From a bacterium (lineage in GTDB: Bacteria; Auribacterota; UBA3054; B51-G9): DNA of 13,519 nucleotides. Position numbers and translations under genes: made by a program. Position 1 is the first letter of the stretch. Each line of letters begins with the position of its first letter. The DNA is taken from positions 1 through 13,519 of the forward strand of contig JAOZNZ010000027.1 in the NCBI GenBank assembly GCA_029933535.1, written 5' to 3'. Under the pieces are notes generated by a model. The model was not told the origin of the DNA, did no database searches, and saw nothing but the letters and a program-made list of their open reading frames with translations. Positions 6,319 to 13,519 of the stretch are shown here, piece after piece.

Positions 6319-8922
6319 TTAATTCTGTAATTCTTCAATAGTGGCCTCCAGTTGCTGGATACGCGCTTCGAAATTTGTGCTGAGAGTATAACTCGGGTTG
6401 TAATCGGGTGTGGAAACGCTTGGAGTAAAATCAGCTGCCACCTCCCATTGGCCATTAGTCCAATCGGCCTGGCCGACTGCTGTCGTTGGGTTCAGCTTCC
6501 AAAGTGTGTACATTCGAATATCACCGGTGTCTTCATCTACTGCATAAAATCGAAGATTATTATTGATAACATCAATTGTGACACGCAAACCAACGTCCGG
6601 ATCGGCAGCAAGTTTTATTTCTCCGCCTTCATCGCCATTAGGGTGTATTGTAGGCCCGATTTCGAGTCGGCCACTTTCTATTATTACAGGTTTATAATTA
6701 TGTGTAATAAGACGTAATGGAGCGGAACTTGTTTCAGGTGTTGTGATGGCGCTGTTGGTGTTGTTCATCACAATATAACCGGGTGTGTTTGATGTACCGA
6801 CATACCAGTTTTGGCTTTCTGTTAATAAAATTTCTTCAGCTGCAAATGAACCGTTCACTGTCAAGTTGGACATTGTATCGCCGGATTTGTGAACGTAGGT
6901 TGCGTCAATAGCATCAAAATATACAGGGCGAATAGAAGAACTGGACAGTGCATCATAATGGGCATTAGTATCCATTTGGCCTGTATAATAAAGTCCATGG
7001 TATTTTTGTTGCCCATTGTCTGTTATATTCAAAAATACAACATTATCGCAATAAATTTCGTCATGAGCAACAGAATACAAATAAACATTGCTGATGACAA
7101 GGTCTCTTAAATGCAATATAGCGTTTGCATTATTATTAGTTCCGTCAATTCTCGCACAGTAAACTTCATCAATATAAGTTCCAAGTTCGGAAAAAGCGGT
7201 TGAACCATACCAGTTTAAATGCTCGTGTACATTTCTATAATAAGAACCGCGACCAAGGATAGCTACTTTAAATGGTTGGTTTTCGTTTACCGCAGCTGCA
7301 GGAGGGAATTCATAAAACCCGTTGCCTACATGATAAACAACCGGTTGGCTTGCGCCATAAAAAGATGCCTGTCCAAGCTTGTCATAAGCGTGATAGAAAT
7401 TTGTGTAAGGAGCCTGAAGAGTTCCTTTATAATCATTTCTTCCATCATAATATTTGTCAATATAAACAAATCTTGCGTCATAGTCGAAACCCCTGAAGCA
7501 GTCATCTACATAACCTTTTGTCGCAATGTCGTTTGTTTCCGTGCATTCCGCGAGATTTATTCCTTTTCCACCGGCAAAATCTATTACCGGCGCGCGCTGA
7601 TGTGTCGGACCGATTACCGTTGACTGATTCCATTCTTCCGGCGGGGTTGTCAAACCGGAAATAGAGTAGTCATAACATGGTGTTGGAAACGGCCCTGTAA
7701 TATTATCTTGAAGACTATCGCTAAAGGCCCAATAATAACCGGATTCGCCGCCGTCGGTCCAATAATACCTGAACATATATATACCGTTTAAGTTTTTGTA
7801 AACCTGCGCTCCGCCATTCTCATAATAACTTTCCTGATAGTAAATACCGTTTGCGTCTTCATATGAACAACCTGTTACTAAATAACCATTTTCGATAGTA
7901 CTGTACATTTTTATTTCGTTAATCGAAAGCGGACCAGCCATTGTATCGCCGGCTTGGTCCACAAATTTTTCCGATATGGCAATGTCTGTACCGTATATTT
8001 CAAACTCAAGACCTGATGGAATATATACATAACCGTTTGTTACTATATTATAATAATAATAGGCGGAGCCACACCAACTTGGTGTGCCATAAGTTGAAAT
8101 TTGAAAAATTCTTCCATTCCAACTGCCGCTTATAAACTTTACATATTGTAAAATAACACCGGCAGGCGGCCTGCACGAAATATGGGTATCAAAAAATGTA
8201 CTCATAGATGAATGTACAACTCCTGTTGCTATACAATTGTCATTATGAAGAAAAAGTTCACCGAAGTTGCTGATAATGTTTCCCGATAAATCTACTACAC
8301 CATCTTTTATCAGCAAAGCATTTTCAGAAACATAATTCGACACGTGATTTTCAACCCACATTTCGTTAACAAGTTCAGATTCATCAACAAATGTTGTAAG
8401 TGAACCTTGGACATAAGCGTTCATACTGTCAAGATTTACTGCTTCCATTTCATCAATCGGGTCAATTAGAGAATTGATATGAACTATATCACTACTATCG
8501 CGCCATGCTCCCGAAATTGCCTCTATATCAATATTACTGTCATCACATTTTACATTATTAAACACTACAAATTCCTCATTTGAAAATGAACTTTGAATAT
8601 ATAAATCTGCAAATGACATATCCGACTTAACAATTATGTCATCCTGAATAACAGATCCGTCACCATAGCCGGAAATTGTAATATTTTCATTGTCAAATAT
8701 TAGAGTGTTAGTTTGGTAATAATTTCCGGGAAACAGCTTTATCACTTCATTTTGCCCGTTTGACACAGCGGCATTATAAGCGGTGCTTATTTTGTTAAAA
8801 GGATTGGTAAAGCTGCCATCGCCACCTTCCGAGCCTTGATTTGAGACATAATGAATTTTGGCGAATGAATGATATGAGCAAAGGAATAGAACAGTTAGAA
8901 TTGTGAGGGCATATTTTTTCAT
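6319..8922 (-). CDS. Secreted beta-helix protein with phage-tail-fibre-like repeats and C-terminal coiled coil
   Basis: The 867-residue protein has a signal peptide (residues 1-21, M-K-K then a hydrophobic core, cleavage after S-F-A). GGAG lies 7 nt before the ATG. Residues ~24-135 look like the start of a right-handed parallel beta-helix (Y-V-S-N-Q-G-S, G-D-G-S-x-x-N-P-F, then x-G-N-Y-Y), similar to DUF1565/pectin-lyase-fold proteins. A second such start is near 485-560. Motifs usual in phage tail fibres are also present: A-G-D-T-M-A-G-P-L at 324-332, K-S-G-D-T-M at 679-684 with L-T-V-N-G after it, and D-I-A-T-K-G-Y-V-D-D at 465-474. Residues ~345-417 are Tyr/Gly-rich with N-G-x-Y motifs. 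The last ~20 residues (E-A-R-I-Q-Q-L-E-A-T-I-E-E-L) suggest a short coiled coil that could trimerise. The likely role is an extracellular fibre or glycan-binding surface protein. No catalytic motif was recognised. It is the first gene of the minus operon. Confidence 0.8.
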   Translation of the reverse strand: MKKYALTILTVLFLCSYHSFAKIHYVSNQGSEGGDGSFTNPFNKISTAYNAAVSNGQNEVIKLFPGNYYQTNTLIFDNENITISGYGDGSVIQDDIIVKSDMSFADLYIQSSFSNEEFVVFNNVKCDDSNIDIEAISGAWRDSSDIVHINSLIDPIDEMEAVNLDSMNAYVQGSLTTFVDESELVNEMWVENHVSNYVSENALLIKDGVVDLSGNIISNFGELFLHNDNCIATGVVHSSMSTFFDTHISCRPPAGVILQYVKFISGSWNGRIFQISTYGTPSWCGSAYYYYNIVTNGYVYIPSGLEFEIYGTDIAISEKFVDQAGDTMAGPLSINEIKMYSTIENGYLVTGCSYEDANGIYYQESYYENGGAQVYKNLNGIYMFRYYWTDGGESGYYWAFSDSLQDNITGPFPTPCYDYSISGLTTPPEEWNQSTVIGPTHQRAPVIDFAGGKGINLAECTETNDIATKGYVDDCFRGFDYDARFVYIDKYYDGRNDYKGTLQAPYTNFYHAYDKLGQASFYGASQPVVYHVGNGFYEFPPAAAVNENQPFKVAILGRGSYYRNVHEHLNWYGSTAFSELGTYIDEVYCARIDGTNNNANAILHLRDLVISNVYLYSVAHDEIYCDNVVFLNITDNGQQKYHGLYYTGQMDTNAHYDALSSSSIRPVYFDAIDATYVHKSGDTMSNLTVNGSFAAEEILLTESQNWYVGTSNTPGYIVMNNTNSAITTPETSSAPLRLITHNYKPVIIESGRLEIGPTIHPNGDEGGEIKLAADPDVGLRVTIDVINNNLRFYAVDEDTGDIRMYTLWKLNPTTAVGQADWTNGQWEVAADFTPSVSTPDYNPSYTLSTNFEARIQQLEATIEELQN

Positions 8923-9000
8923 TTTATATCTCCGTTTATAGTTATTGCTTTCATTTGCGACAGATTGTTAAATTGAGCGTTTCAATTTCTTGATGCGTCT

Positions 9001-9029
9001 ATTATATTATGTTAAAATCCATATGTCTA
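9001..9029 (-). promoter_or_regulatory. Sigma-70-type promoter of the minus operon
   Basis: Read on the minus strand, a -35 element TAGACA (9029-9024) is followed by exactly 17 nt and a perfect -10 element TATAAT (9006-9001). Transcription would begin near 8993-8995, giving a leader of about 70 nt before the ATG at 8922. The match to consensus is 5/6 and 6/6. Confidence 0.65.
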
Positions 9030-9039
9030 TAGTAATTGT

Positions 9040-9111
9040 TGCCAGATTTGAAATATTTGGTGCTAGAAACGTATACCAATTTTTGCTAGATTTTTCTAAC
9101 AACAATTGGTA
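9040..9111. promoter_or_regulatory. Operator-like cluster of TGCYAGA heptamers with 17-bp imperfect palindrome
   Basis: Four related heptamers are seen: TGCCAGA 9040-9046, TGCTAGA 9061-9067, TGCTAGA 9084-9090 and, inverted, TGTTAGA on the minus strand at 9101-9095. Consecutive direct sites are 21 and 23 bp apart, about two helical turns. The last two lie inside a palindrome (9074-9111) with 17-nt arms matching at 15 positions around a four-T loop; the outer eight bases (TACCAATT/AATTGGTA) match perfectly. The cluster starts about 11 bp upstream of the -35 of the minus promoter, a typical activator position. No regulator gene is in the window, so this is inference. Confidence 0.4.
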
Positions 9112-9189
9112 AATTTATCTATAGCGATTAGCTACATGTTGTGTTTTACGGTATTTAAGGTGTTTAGAAAAACTATAAAACTAAATAAC

Positions 9190-9270
9190 GGAGAATAATT
9201 AATTATTTTTCAAAATAATTACAATATTGTTATATAAAAATCTTTAACGACAACAATGAAATAATTCTCC
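9190..9270. repeat. 81-bp segment with inverted ends
   Basis: GGAGAATAATT (9190-9200) and AATAATTCTCC (9260-9270) are inverted repeats matching at 10 of 11 positions. Inside are two perfect AT-only or AT-rich palindromes: 14 bp at 9194-9207 and 10 bp at 9221-9230. No flanking target duplication is visible. It could be a small MITE-like element or chance symmetry in AT-rich DNA. Confidence 0.3.
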
Positions 9271-9322
9271 TCAGCGGATCTTCGACATGTACTCACGGTC
9301 ATAATTTATAGTAAAATTAAAA

Positions 9323-9349
9323 TCCTGTATATCTTGTATATCCTGTCAT
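9323..9349 (+). repeat. 9-nt-period degenerate array, three units (ATCCTGT type)
   Basis: Units TCCTGTATA, then TCTTGTATA, then TCCTGTCAT run without interruption. The core TCCTGT or TCTTGT recurs every 9 nt. The same period occurs at 1890-1916, 1930-1956 and 9420-9437 with different core sequences. Confidence 0.65.
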
Positions 9350-9419
9350 AAAAAACTTATTAAAAATATTAGACAGGCTTGTCTCGATAGCATTCAACAA
9401 TTTTTGACGATCAGACTTT

Positions 9420-9437
9420 TTCTGTGGACTCTGTGGC
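9420..9437 (+). repeat. 9-nt-period degenerate array, two units (CTCTGTGG type)
   Basis: Units TTCTGTGGA then CTCTGTGGC match at 7 of 9 positions and are followed by TAAA. The array lies about 23 bp upstream of copy B of the 216-bp repeat. Confidence 0.55.
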
Positions 9438-9460
9438 TAAATAAAATAATGATTTTGTAA

Positions 9461-9677
9461 AATAAATTCGTTTTCTTGATTGCAAAGAAATTGTCAAAAT
9501 GATGAATGTCAAAATAATAAAAATAATGATGACCGTTAGGATAAAAAATTACCATTAATTTGATTGGTAAAGCAAATTATTTCGGTATCAAAAACAGCAC
9601 TCTAAGGACTATTTTATGCCTTTATACGAATATAAACAGCTTATTTGACGACACTTGATTTGGTCCGACTCGCGCCG
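9461..9677 (+). repeat. 216-bp direct repeat, copy B
   Basis: This is the second copy of the element at 1643-1858, in the same orientation and offset by 7818 bp (7819 after a single-base indel in the diverged half). The TAATTTG/CAAATTA stem is kept, with a 10-nt loop. The copy lies between the minus operon's promoter region and the EEP-MBL gene's promoter. Confidence 0.9.
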
Positions 9678-9724
9678 AATAATAAATGGGAAAGTTAAAG
9701 AAGTGAAATCAGGGACTGATACAC

Positions 9725-9753
9725 TGGATATTTGTTAGTTGATTAAGTATAAT
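9725..9753 (+). promoter_or_regulatory. Candidate promoter of the EEP-MBL gene
   Basis: A -35-like TGGATA (9725-9730, 4/6 to consensus) is followed by a 17-nt spacer and a perfect TATAAT (9748-9753). Transcription would start near 9760. That leaves only about 13 nt before the ATG at 9773 but about 28 nt before the ATG at 9788, which supports the later start. Confidence 0.5.
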
Positions 9754-9787
9754 TAATAAAAATTAAATTTTTATGCATGGTAATAAT

Positions 9788-12529
9788 ATGAAAATAAATC
9801 TCTTTACATCAACTTTATCAATATTGTTATTTGCCGGTAGCTGCATAATTTATGGTGCCGATAAAAAAGAAGAAGTTTTAAAAGTTATTGTCATGAGTTT
9901 TAATATCCGGAATGCCGGAGGAGATAAAAATACACCTAACAATTGGAATAATCGAAAAAAACAGTTGTGTGATATTATTCAACGCTATTCACCGGATGTT
10001 ATTGGACTACAAGAAGCATTTCGTAGTCAAATTGATGATATCCGTAAAAATCTTCCGGAATATGGTGAAGTAGGTTTAGGTAGAGATGGAGGAAAAAAAG
10101 GCGAGTATTCTGCAATTCTATATCGGTTAAACCGATTTAAAGTTAAAGAATCCGATACTTTTTGGCTTTCCGATACGCCTGAAAAACCATCAAAATCACA
10201 AAAATGGGGCAATGCCTGTATTCGCGTTTGTACTTGGGCAAGACTTGTTGAAAAGAAGTCAGGACAGGCATTTTATATGTTTAACACTCACTTAGACCAC
10301 CGATCCCAACTTTCAAGAGAAAAGAGCGTCCGGCTGATAATGACGTATATTCAAAAGCGAAAATATCCGGATCCGTTTGTCTTAACCGGAGATTTTAACA
10401 TGGGAGAAAGCAACTCTGCCATTAAGTATCTCGAAGGAACAGGAGAAATCAAGAACCATTCCCCGATAACTTTAGTGGATACATTCCGGATTCTTTATCC
10501 GGAAGAAAAAAATGTTGGAACACACAACGCTTTTACAGGTCTTACTAATGGAGAAAAAATTGATTATATATTTGTTGAACCAAAGACCCATACTTTGGCT
10601 GCATCTATTATAAGAGAACAAAAGGAAGGCAGATATCCTTCTGACCATTATCCGATAACCGCGACAATTTGTTTTGAAATGACTAATTCTGTTCAAGCTG
10701 TAAGAAAAGAACCAAACCGTTTTTCTTTATGGCAGCTTCCGTCAGAAAGGGATACAATAATATTAAGCTATGTTATCAAAACAGATAAAGGAAAATTAAT
10801 CGTAATTGACGGTGGTTGGCTCGAAGACGGCGAGTATTTGAAAAATTTTATCGCAGCACATGGCGGGCACGTTCACAGTTGGTTTTTAACGCACTGTCAT
10901 GATGATCATATTGGCGCACTGTCCTGGATTTTAACCAATAAAGCTAATATAACAATTGATAATATTTACGCTTCTTTTCCACCACTTGACTGGGTTAAAA
11001 CAAATTCTCCAGGCACAGTTTCAACGGTAGAAATATTTCAGGCGGCATTGACAAACGCCGGCAGAGCAACCGTTAAAACCCACGCCGGTGACTCTATTGA
11101 TATTGATGACGTTCACATAGAAATACTAAATGATTTTGACCTTGCAATCACTCGAAATGGCATTAATAATTCGAGCATCTTAATCAAAGTTTCCGACCCG
11201 ACGAAAGCCGTTTTATTTCTTGGAGATCTTGGTAAAATCGGTGGCACAAACCTATTGACAAAAATTGTTCACAATAAATTAAAAGCCGATTATGTCCAAA
11301 TGGCGCATCACGGTCAGTGCGGTGCGGGTAAAACTTTTTATGAAATTATTAATCCGAAATACTGTTTATGGCCAACTCCTTCCTGGCTATGGGATAACGA
11401 CATCGGTCGCGGATTTAATTCAGGAATATGGCGCACTATCGAAGTGCGTAAATGGATGAAAGAATTGAACGTTTTATCAAATTATGTTGCTTCGTTCACC
11501 TCTTCACCCCAGCTGATTTTTGCCGCGAAAAATTTCGCAACGAATTTTTTAACCAAAAATGAAACCGACCCGAACACACCGTTAGACAGTTACGTTTCCA
11601 TAAGCGAATGGAATTCTAACGTGAATATTGAAAAGTGGAAATATAATAATCATATTTCCAATGTTACTGTTTCAAATGATTTTCTTATCGGAAAAATCAC
11701 CGGCAATAACCCGGAAATTTCTCTTACTCTTCGCGATGCGGATAAATATGTCTATCTCTCTTCCGGCTCCGTTGTTGAAGTGAAATGCAGATATGAAGTG
11801 GGGACAAAAAACACATTTGCCGACTGGTTTATCAATGACGGAACTTGGCACGTTAATTTTATTACTAATAATATTCAACAACTGAAAGACGGGAAATTTC
11901 ATATTTACCGTGCGACTTTGCTTATGGACTTTGGTGAATTGAAATCTTTTACATTCAAACCCGGCGGCAAAAGTTCTACCGGTGAAACTTTCGCCATTGA
12001 TTACATTCGCGTAAAATCACCCTTCATGATTAATCCAATCGATACACCTGACTGTAATTTTATTTACACAAGTCTGGCGGAATGGAACACAAACGGCTGT
12101 TTCGACAACTGGACAGTCAACAATGCAACAAACGCAACTGTTTGTGGCGGTATGCTTTCGGCGAAAAGTTATGGCAACGGTGATATTCAAATTCTGAAAC
12201 ACTATACCAACGGCTTGCCTGAATTAGATTTGGATTTAAGTTCAAACAAAATTCTTGAGTTTAGAATCAGACGTGATAACACTTCAAAAAATATTGAAAT
12301 TTATTGCGGTACCGATATTAATCCAAAACTTTATTCGGCTACAAGAATTAAAATTTTAGCTAATCCTATGCCACATAAAAATATATTCTACACTTATCGC
12401 CTGGATATGTCAAAATATAAACAGTGGAAAGGAGTCTTGAAAACTTTTCGGATCGACCCTACCACTAATTCAGGCATAAATATTGACCTTGATTATATCC
12501 GCGTCGGCCAACTAATCCGCAAACCATAA
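9788..12529 (+). CDS. Secreted fusion: EEP nuclease/phosphatase + metallo-beta-lactamase + two beta-sandwich modules
   Basis: The start is chosen at 9788 because the signal peptide begins M-K-I-N-L-F there; an in-frame ATG at 9773 adds five residues. Neither has a strong Shine-Dalgarno. The protein has 913 residues. F-A-G-S-C19 fits a loose lipobox, so it may be a lipoprotein. Residues ~32-297 are an endonuclease/exonuclease/phosphatase domain: S-F-N39-I-R, L-Q-E76, N-T-H168-L-D-H, T-G-D202-F-N204, K-I-D259-Y-I-F and S-D286-H287. This is the expected metal and catalytic set. Residues ~310-575 are a ComEC-like metallo-beta-lactamase domain: I-D341-G-G, H-C-H-D-D-H at 369-374, L-G-D480 and A-H-H-G at 506-509. 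Residues ~601-742 and ~759-906 are two related beta-sandwich modules starting E-W-N and ending D-Y-I-R-V. Both catalytic cores look intact. The substrate is unknown; phosphodiesters (nucleic acid, lipid or glycan-linked) are plausible. It is probably transcribed alone. Confidence 0.88.
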   Translation: MKINLFTSTLSILLFAGSCIIYGADKKEEVLKVIVMSFNIRNAGGDKNTPNNWNNRKKQLCDIIQRYSPDVIGLQEAFRSQIDDIRKNLPEYGEVGLGRDGGKKGEYSAILYRLNRFKVKESDTFWLSDTPEKPSKSQKWGNACIRVCTWARLVEKKSGQAFYMFNTHLDHRSQLSREKSVRLIMTYIQKRKYPDPFVLTGDFNMGESNSAIKYLEGTGEIKNHSPITLVDTFRILYPEEKNVGTHNAFTGLTNGEKIDYIFVEPKTHTLAASIIREQKEGRYPSDHYPITATICFEMTNSVQAVRKEPNRFSLWQLPSERDTIILSYVIKTDKGKLIVIDGGWLEDGEYLKNFIAAHGGHVHSWFLTHCHDDHIGALSWILTNKANITIDNIYASFPPLDWVKTNSPGTVSTVEIFQAALTNAGRATVKTHAGDSIDIDDVHIEILNDFDLAITRNGINNSSILIKVSDPTKAVLFLGDLGKIGGTNLLTKIVHNKLKADYVQMAHHGQCGAGKTFYEIINPKYCLWPTPSWLWDNDIGRGFNSGIWRTIEVRKWMKELNVLSNYVASFTSSPQLIFAAKNFATNFLTKNETDPNTPLDSYVSISEWNSNVNIEKWKYNNHISNVTVSNDFLIGKITGNNPEISLTLRDADKYVYLSSGSVVEVKCRYEVGTKNTFADWFINDGTWHVNFITNNIQQLKDGKFHIYRATLLMDFGELKSFTFKPGGKSSTGETFAIDYIRVKSPFMINPIDTPDCNFIYTSLAEWNTNGCFDNWTVNNATNATVCGGMLSAKSYGNGDIQILKHYTNGLPELDLDLSSNKILEFRIRRDNTSKNIEIYCGTDINPKLYSATRIKILANPMPHKNIFYTYRLDMSKYKQWKGVLKTFRIDPTTNSGINIDLDYIRVGQLIRKP

Positions 12530-12559
12530 ATTTGTCCCATACTTTCGCTCGGAACAAAT
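12530..12559 (+). terminator. Weak candidate terminator hairpin
   Basis: ATTTGTCC (12530-12537) pairs with GGAACAAAT (12551-12559) with one bulged base, directly after the stop of the EEP-MBL gene. The following sequence is pyrimidine-rich but not a clean T-run, so termination is uncertain. Confidence 0.3.
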
Positions 12560-12592
12560 CTTCTCATTACCGGTGCGGTAAAGCACGGCCTC

Positions 12593-12621
12593 TTGACATA
12601 TATAAACTATTATGATATTAT
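12593..12621 (+). promoter_or_regulatory. Near-consensus promoter of the second GH99-like gene
   Basis: A perfect -35 TTGACA (12593-12598), a 17-nt spacer and -10 TATTAT (12616-12621, 5/6) are seen. Transcription would start near 12628, about 44 nt before the ATG at 12672. This supports independent expression from the EEP-MBL gene. Confidence 0.75.
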
Positions 12622-12671
12622 AACAACCAATCTATAACACAAAATTATATAATATCAAACAAGAAAAATAT

Positions 12672-13519
12672 ATGCCAAAACCTACAATCGCATGCTACTA
12701 CTTCCCAAATTATCATCCTAACGATTCACGGAACCGCAAATTAAAAGGTGACGGATGGTCGGAATGGGAACTTGTTAAAGCGGCAAAGCCGCGTTTTGAA
12801 AAACATCATCAGCCTAATATTCCTCTGTGGGGATATACTGATGAATCCGATCCTGAAATCATGGCTCAGAAAATCGATGCGGCAGCCGACCATGGAATTG
12901 ACGCATTTATTTTTGACTGGTACTGGTATAATGACGGTCCGTTTCTTGAGCGGGCACTTGACGAAGGATTTTTGAAATCACCAAACAATTCACGTATCAA
13001 ATTTGCGTTAATGTGGGCTAATCATGATTGGATAGACATTCATCCATATAAAAAAGATGCGGCGCGTAAAGTTCTTTCTTCCGGAATTATTACAAAAAAA
13101 ACTTTTGAAGAAATTTGTGATATAGTTATAGAAAAATATTTTAAACATCCGTCTTATTGGAAAATTGACGGTTGTCCCTATTTTTCACTTTATGAATTGA
13201 ATAAATTAATGGAAAGTTTTGGTACTATTCAGGCTGCAGCGGAAATGCTTGAACTCTTTCGGGAAAAAGTTAAAAAAGCAGGATTCCCGGATTTACATCT
13301 TAACGCTGTAGTCTGGGGAAATTCTATTCTTCCGGGAGAAACTATACCGGCTGATCCGGCACATGTAGTTAAAACGCTTGGGTTTGACAGTGTAACATCT
13401 TATGTTTGGATACATCACGTTGCACTACCGGAAATGAGAACTGATTATCTTTATGTTCAGGAAAAATATTTTGAATATTGGGAAAAAGCAAACACAATGT
13501 TTGACGTTCCTTATTTCCC
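12672..13519 (+). CDS. GH99/WbsX-like protein, 3'-truncated
   Basis: ATG at 12672 opens a frame that runs without a stop to the window edge (282 full codons). The start P-K-P-T-I-A-C-Y-Y-F-P-N-Y-H is the usual beginning of the WbsX/GH99-like domain. It is followed by G-W-S-E-W-E (residues ~28-33), H-H-Q-P (about 46-49), D-P-E-I (about 60), and G-I-D-A-F-I-F-D-W-Y-W near residue 80, which parallels the motif in the gene at 1-1593. No signal peptide is visible, so the protein may be cytoplasmic or exported in another way. The Shine-Dalgarno is weak (AAGAAAA). The glutamate pair expected in the N-E-W-x-E motif lies beyond the window. It has its own promoter. The role is probably glycan processing, as hydrolase or within polysaccharide assembly. 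An overlapping frame at 12748-12975 is a shadow of this gene. Confidence 0.88.
   Translation, partial: MPKPTIACYYFPNYHPNDSRNRKLKGDGWSEWELVKAAKPRFEKHHQPNIPLWGYTDESDPEIMAQKIDAAADHGIDAFIFDWYWYNDGPFLERALDEGFLKSPNNSRIKFALMWANHDWIDIHPYKKDAARKVLSSGIITKKTFEEICDIVIEKYFKHPSYWKIDGCPYFSLYELNKLMESFGTIQAAAEMLELFREKVKKAGFPDLHLNAVVWGNSILPGETIPADPAHVVKTLGFDSVTSYVWIHHVALPEMRTDYLYVQEKYFEYWEKANTMFDVPYF

Larger units (their letters stand above)
8923..9787. other. 865-bp intergenic region between divergent genes
   Basis: This AT-rich stretch separates the minus operon from the EEP-MBL gene. It holds the operon promoter (9001-9029), an operator-like cluster (9040-9111), an 81-bp segment with inverted ends (9190-9270), two 9-nt-period arrays (9323-9349, 9420-9437), copy B of the 216-bp repeat (9461-9677) and a plus-strand promoter (9725-9753). 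No protein gene was seen, and no tRNA was recognised. Confidence 0.75.

Noticed and set aside
6294..6455. N-terminal extension of the GxGYxYP-like gene to an ATG at 6455
   Set aside because: It overlaps the upstream gene by about 137 bp and places the clear signal peptide in the middle of the protein. The ATG at 6293 fits better.
7219..7623. Plus-strand frame of 134 codons inside the beta-helix gene
   Set aside because: It is antisense to a well-supported gene, has no ribosome binding site or recognisable domain, and looks like a shadow frame.
9372..9383. GACAGGCTTGTC near-palindrome
   Set aside because: It is imperfect (10 of 12), isolated and without partner sites or a nearby promoter.
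12572..12584. TACCG-GTG-CGGTA hairpin before the second GH99-like gene
   Set aside because: The stem is only 5 bp, with no T-run after it, and it lies just upstream of the promoter, so it is not a convincing terminator or regulatory hairpin.
12748..12975. Plus-strand frame of 75 codons near the right end
   Set aside because: It lies out of frame inside the second GH99-like gene, whose own frame from 12672 matches family motifs.
1..13519. CRISPR array, tRNA, rRNA or phage structural module
   Set aside because: No regularly spaced long repeats, no cloverleaf-like or rRNA-like sequence, and no phage head, terminase or integrase genes were seen. The tail-fibre-like motifs occur only in a single exported protein.

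Overview
The window is AT-rich bacterial DNA carrying large secreted or surface proteins of the kind common in Lentisphaerota, Kiritimatiellota and other members of the PVC group. The indications are two GH99/WbsX-like proteins, a GxGYxYP-type putative glycoside hydrolase, an FG-GAP propeller with a PEP-CTERM-like tail, and C-terminal beta-sandwich modules ending in a D-Y-I-R-V type strand. The phylum is an inference from protein style only. The window has no rRNA, tRNA or housekeeping gene, and no CRISPR array was seen.

Layout. Bases 1-1593 (+) hold the 3' part of a GH99/WbsX-like protein with a C-terminal beta-sandwich. Bases 1594-1917 are a repeat-rich convergent gap. Bases 1918-8922 hold three tightly packed genes on the minus strand, read from right to left: a secreted beta-helix protein with phage-tail-fibre-like motifs (8922-6319), a GxGYxYP-like protein (6293-3852) and a seven-repeat FG-GAP propeller with a PEP-CTERM-like end (3852-1918). 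The gaps are 25 bp and then a one-base TAATG overlap, so this looks like one operon. A good promoter (TAGACA-17-TATAAT, 9029-9001) sits in front of it, with a cluster of operator-like heptamers just upstream. Bases 8923-9787 are non-coding and rich in repeats. Bases 9788-12529 (+) encode an unusual secreted fusion: an endonuclease/exonuclease/phosphatase domain, then a ComEC-like metallo-beta-lactamase domain, then two beta-sandwich modules. From 12672 to the window end (+) a second GH99/WbsX-like gene begins behind a near-consensus promoter (TTGACA-17-TATTAT).

How the parts relate. The plus-strand genes look like parts of a polysaccharide-processing locus, tied together by shared beta-sandwich modules. 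The minus-strand operon encodes three exported proteins, one of them probably surface-sorted, and it is bracketed by two direct copies of a roughly 216-bp repeat (1643-1858 and 9461-9677) that share a perfect 52-bp tract. Four short arrays with a 9-nt period also lie at the two edges. The operon therefore looks like an inserted or exchangeable cassette. The features most worth a second look are the EEP-MBL fusion, the repeat-bounded surface-protein operon, and the 9-nt-period arrays, one of which supplies the basic tail of the PEP-CTERM-like protein.
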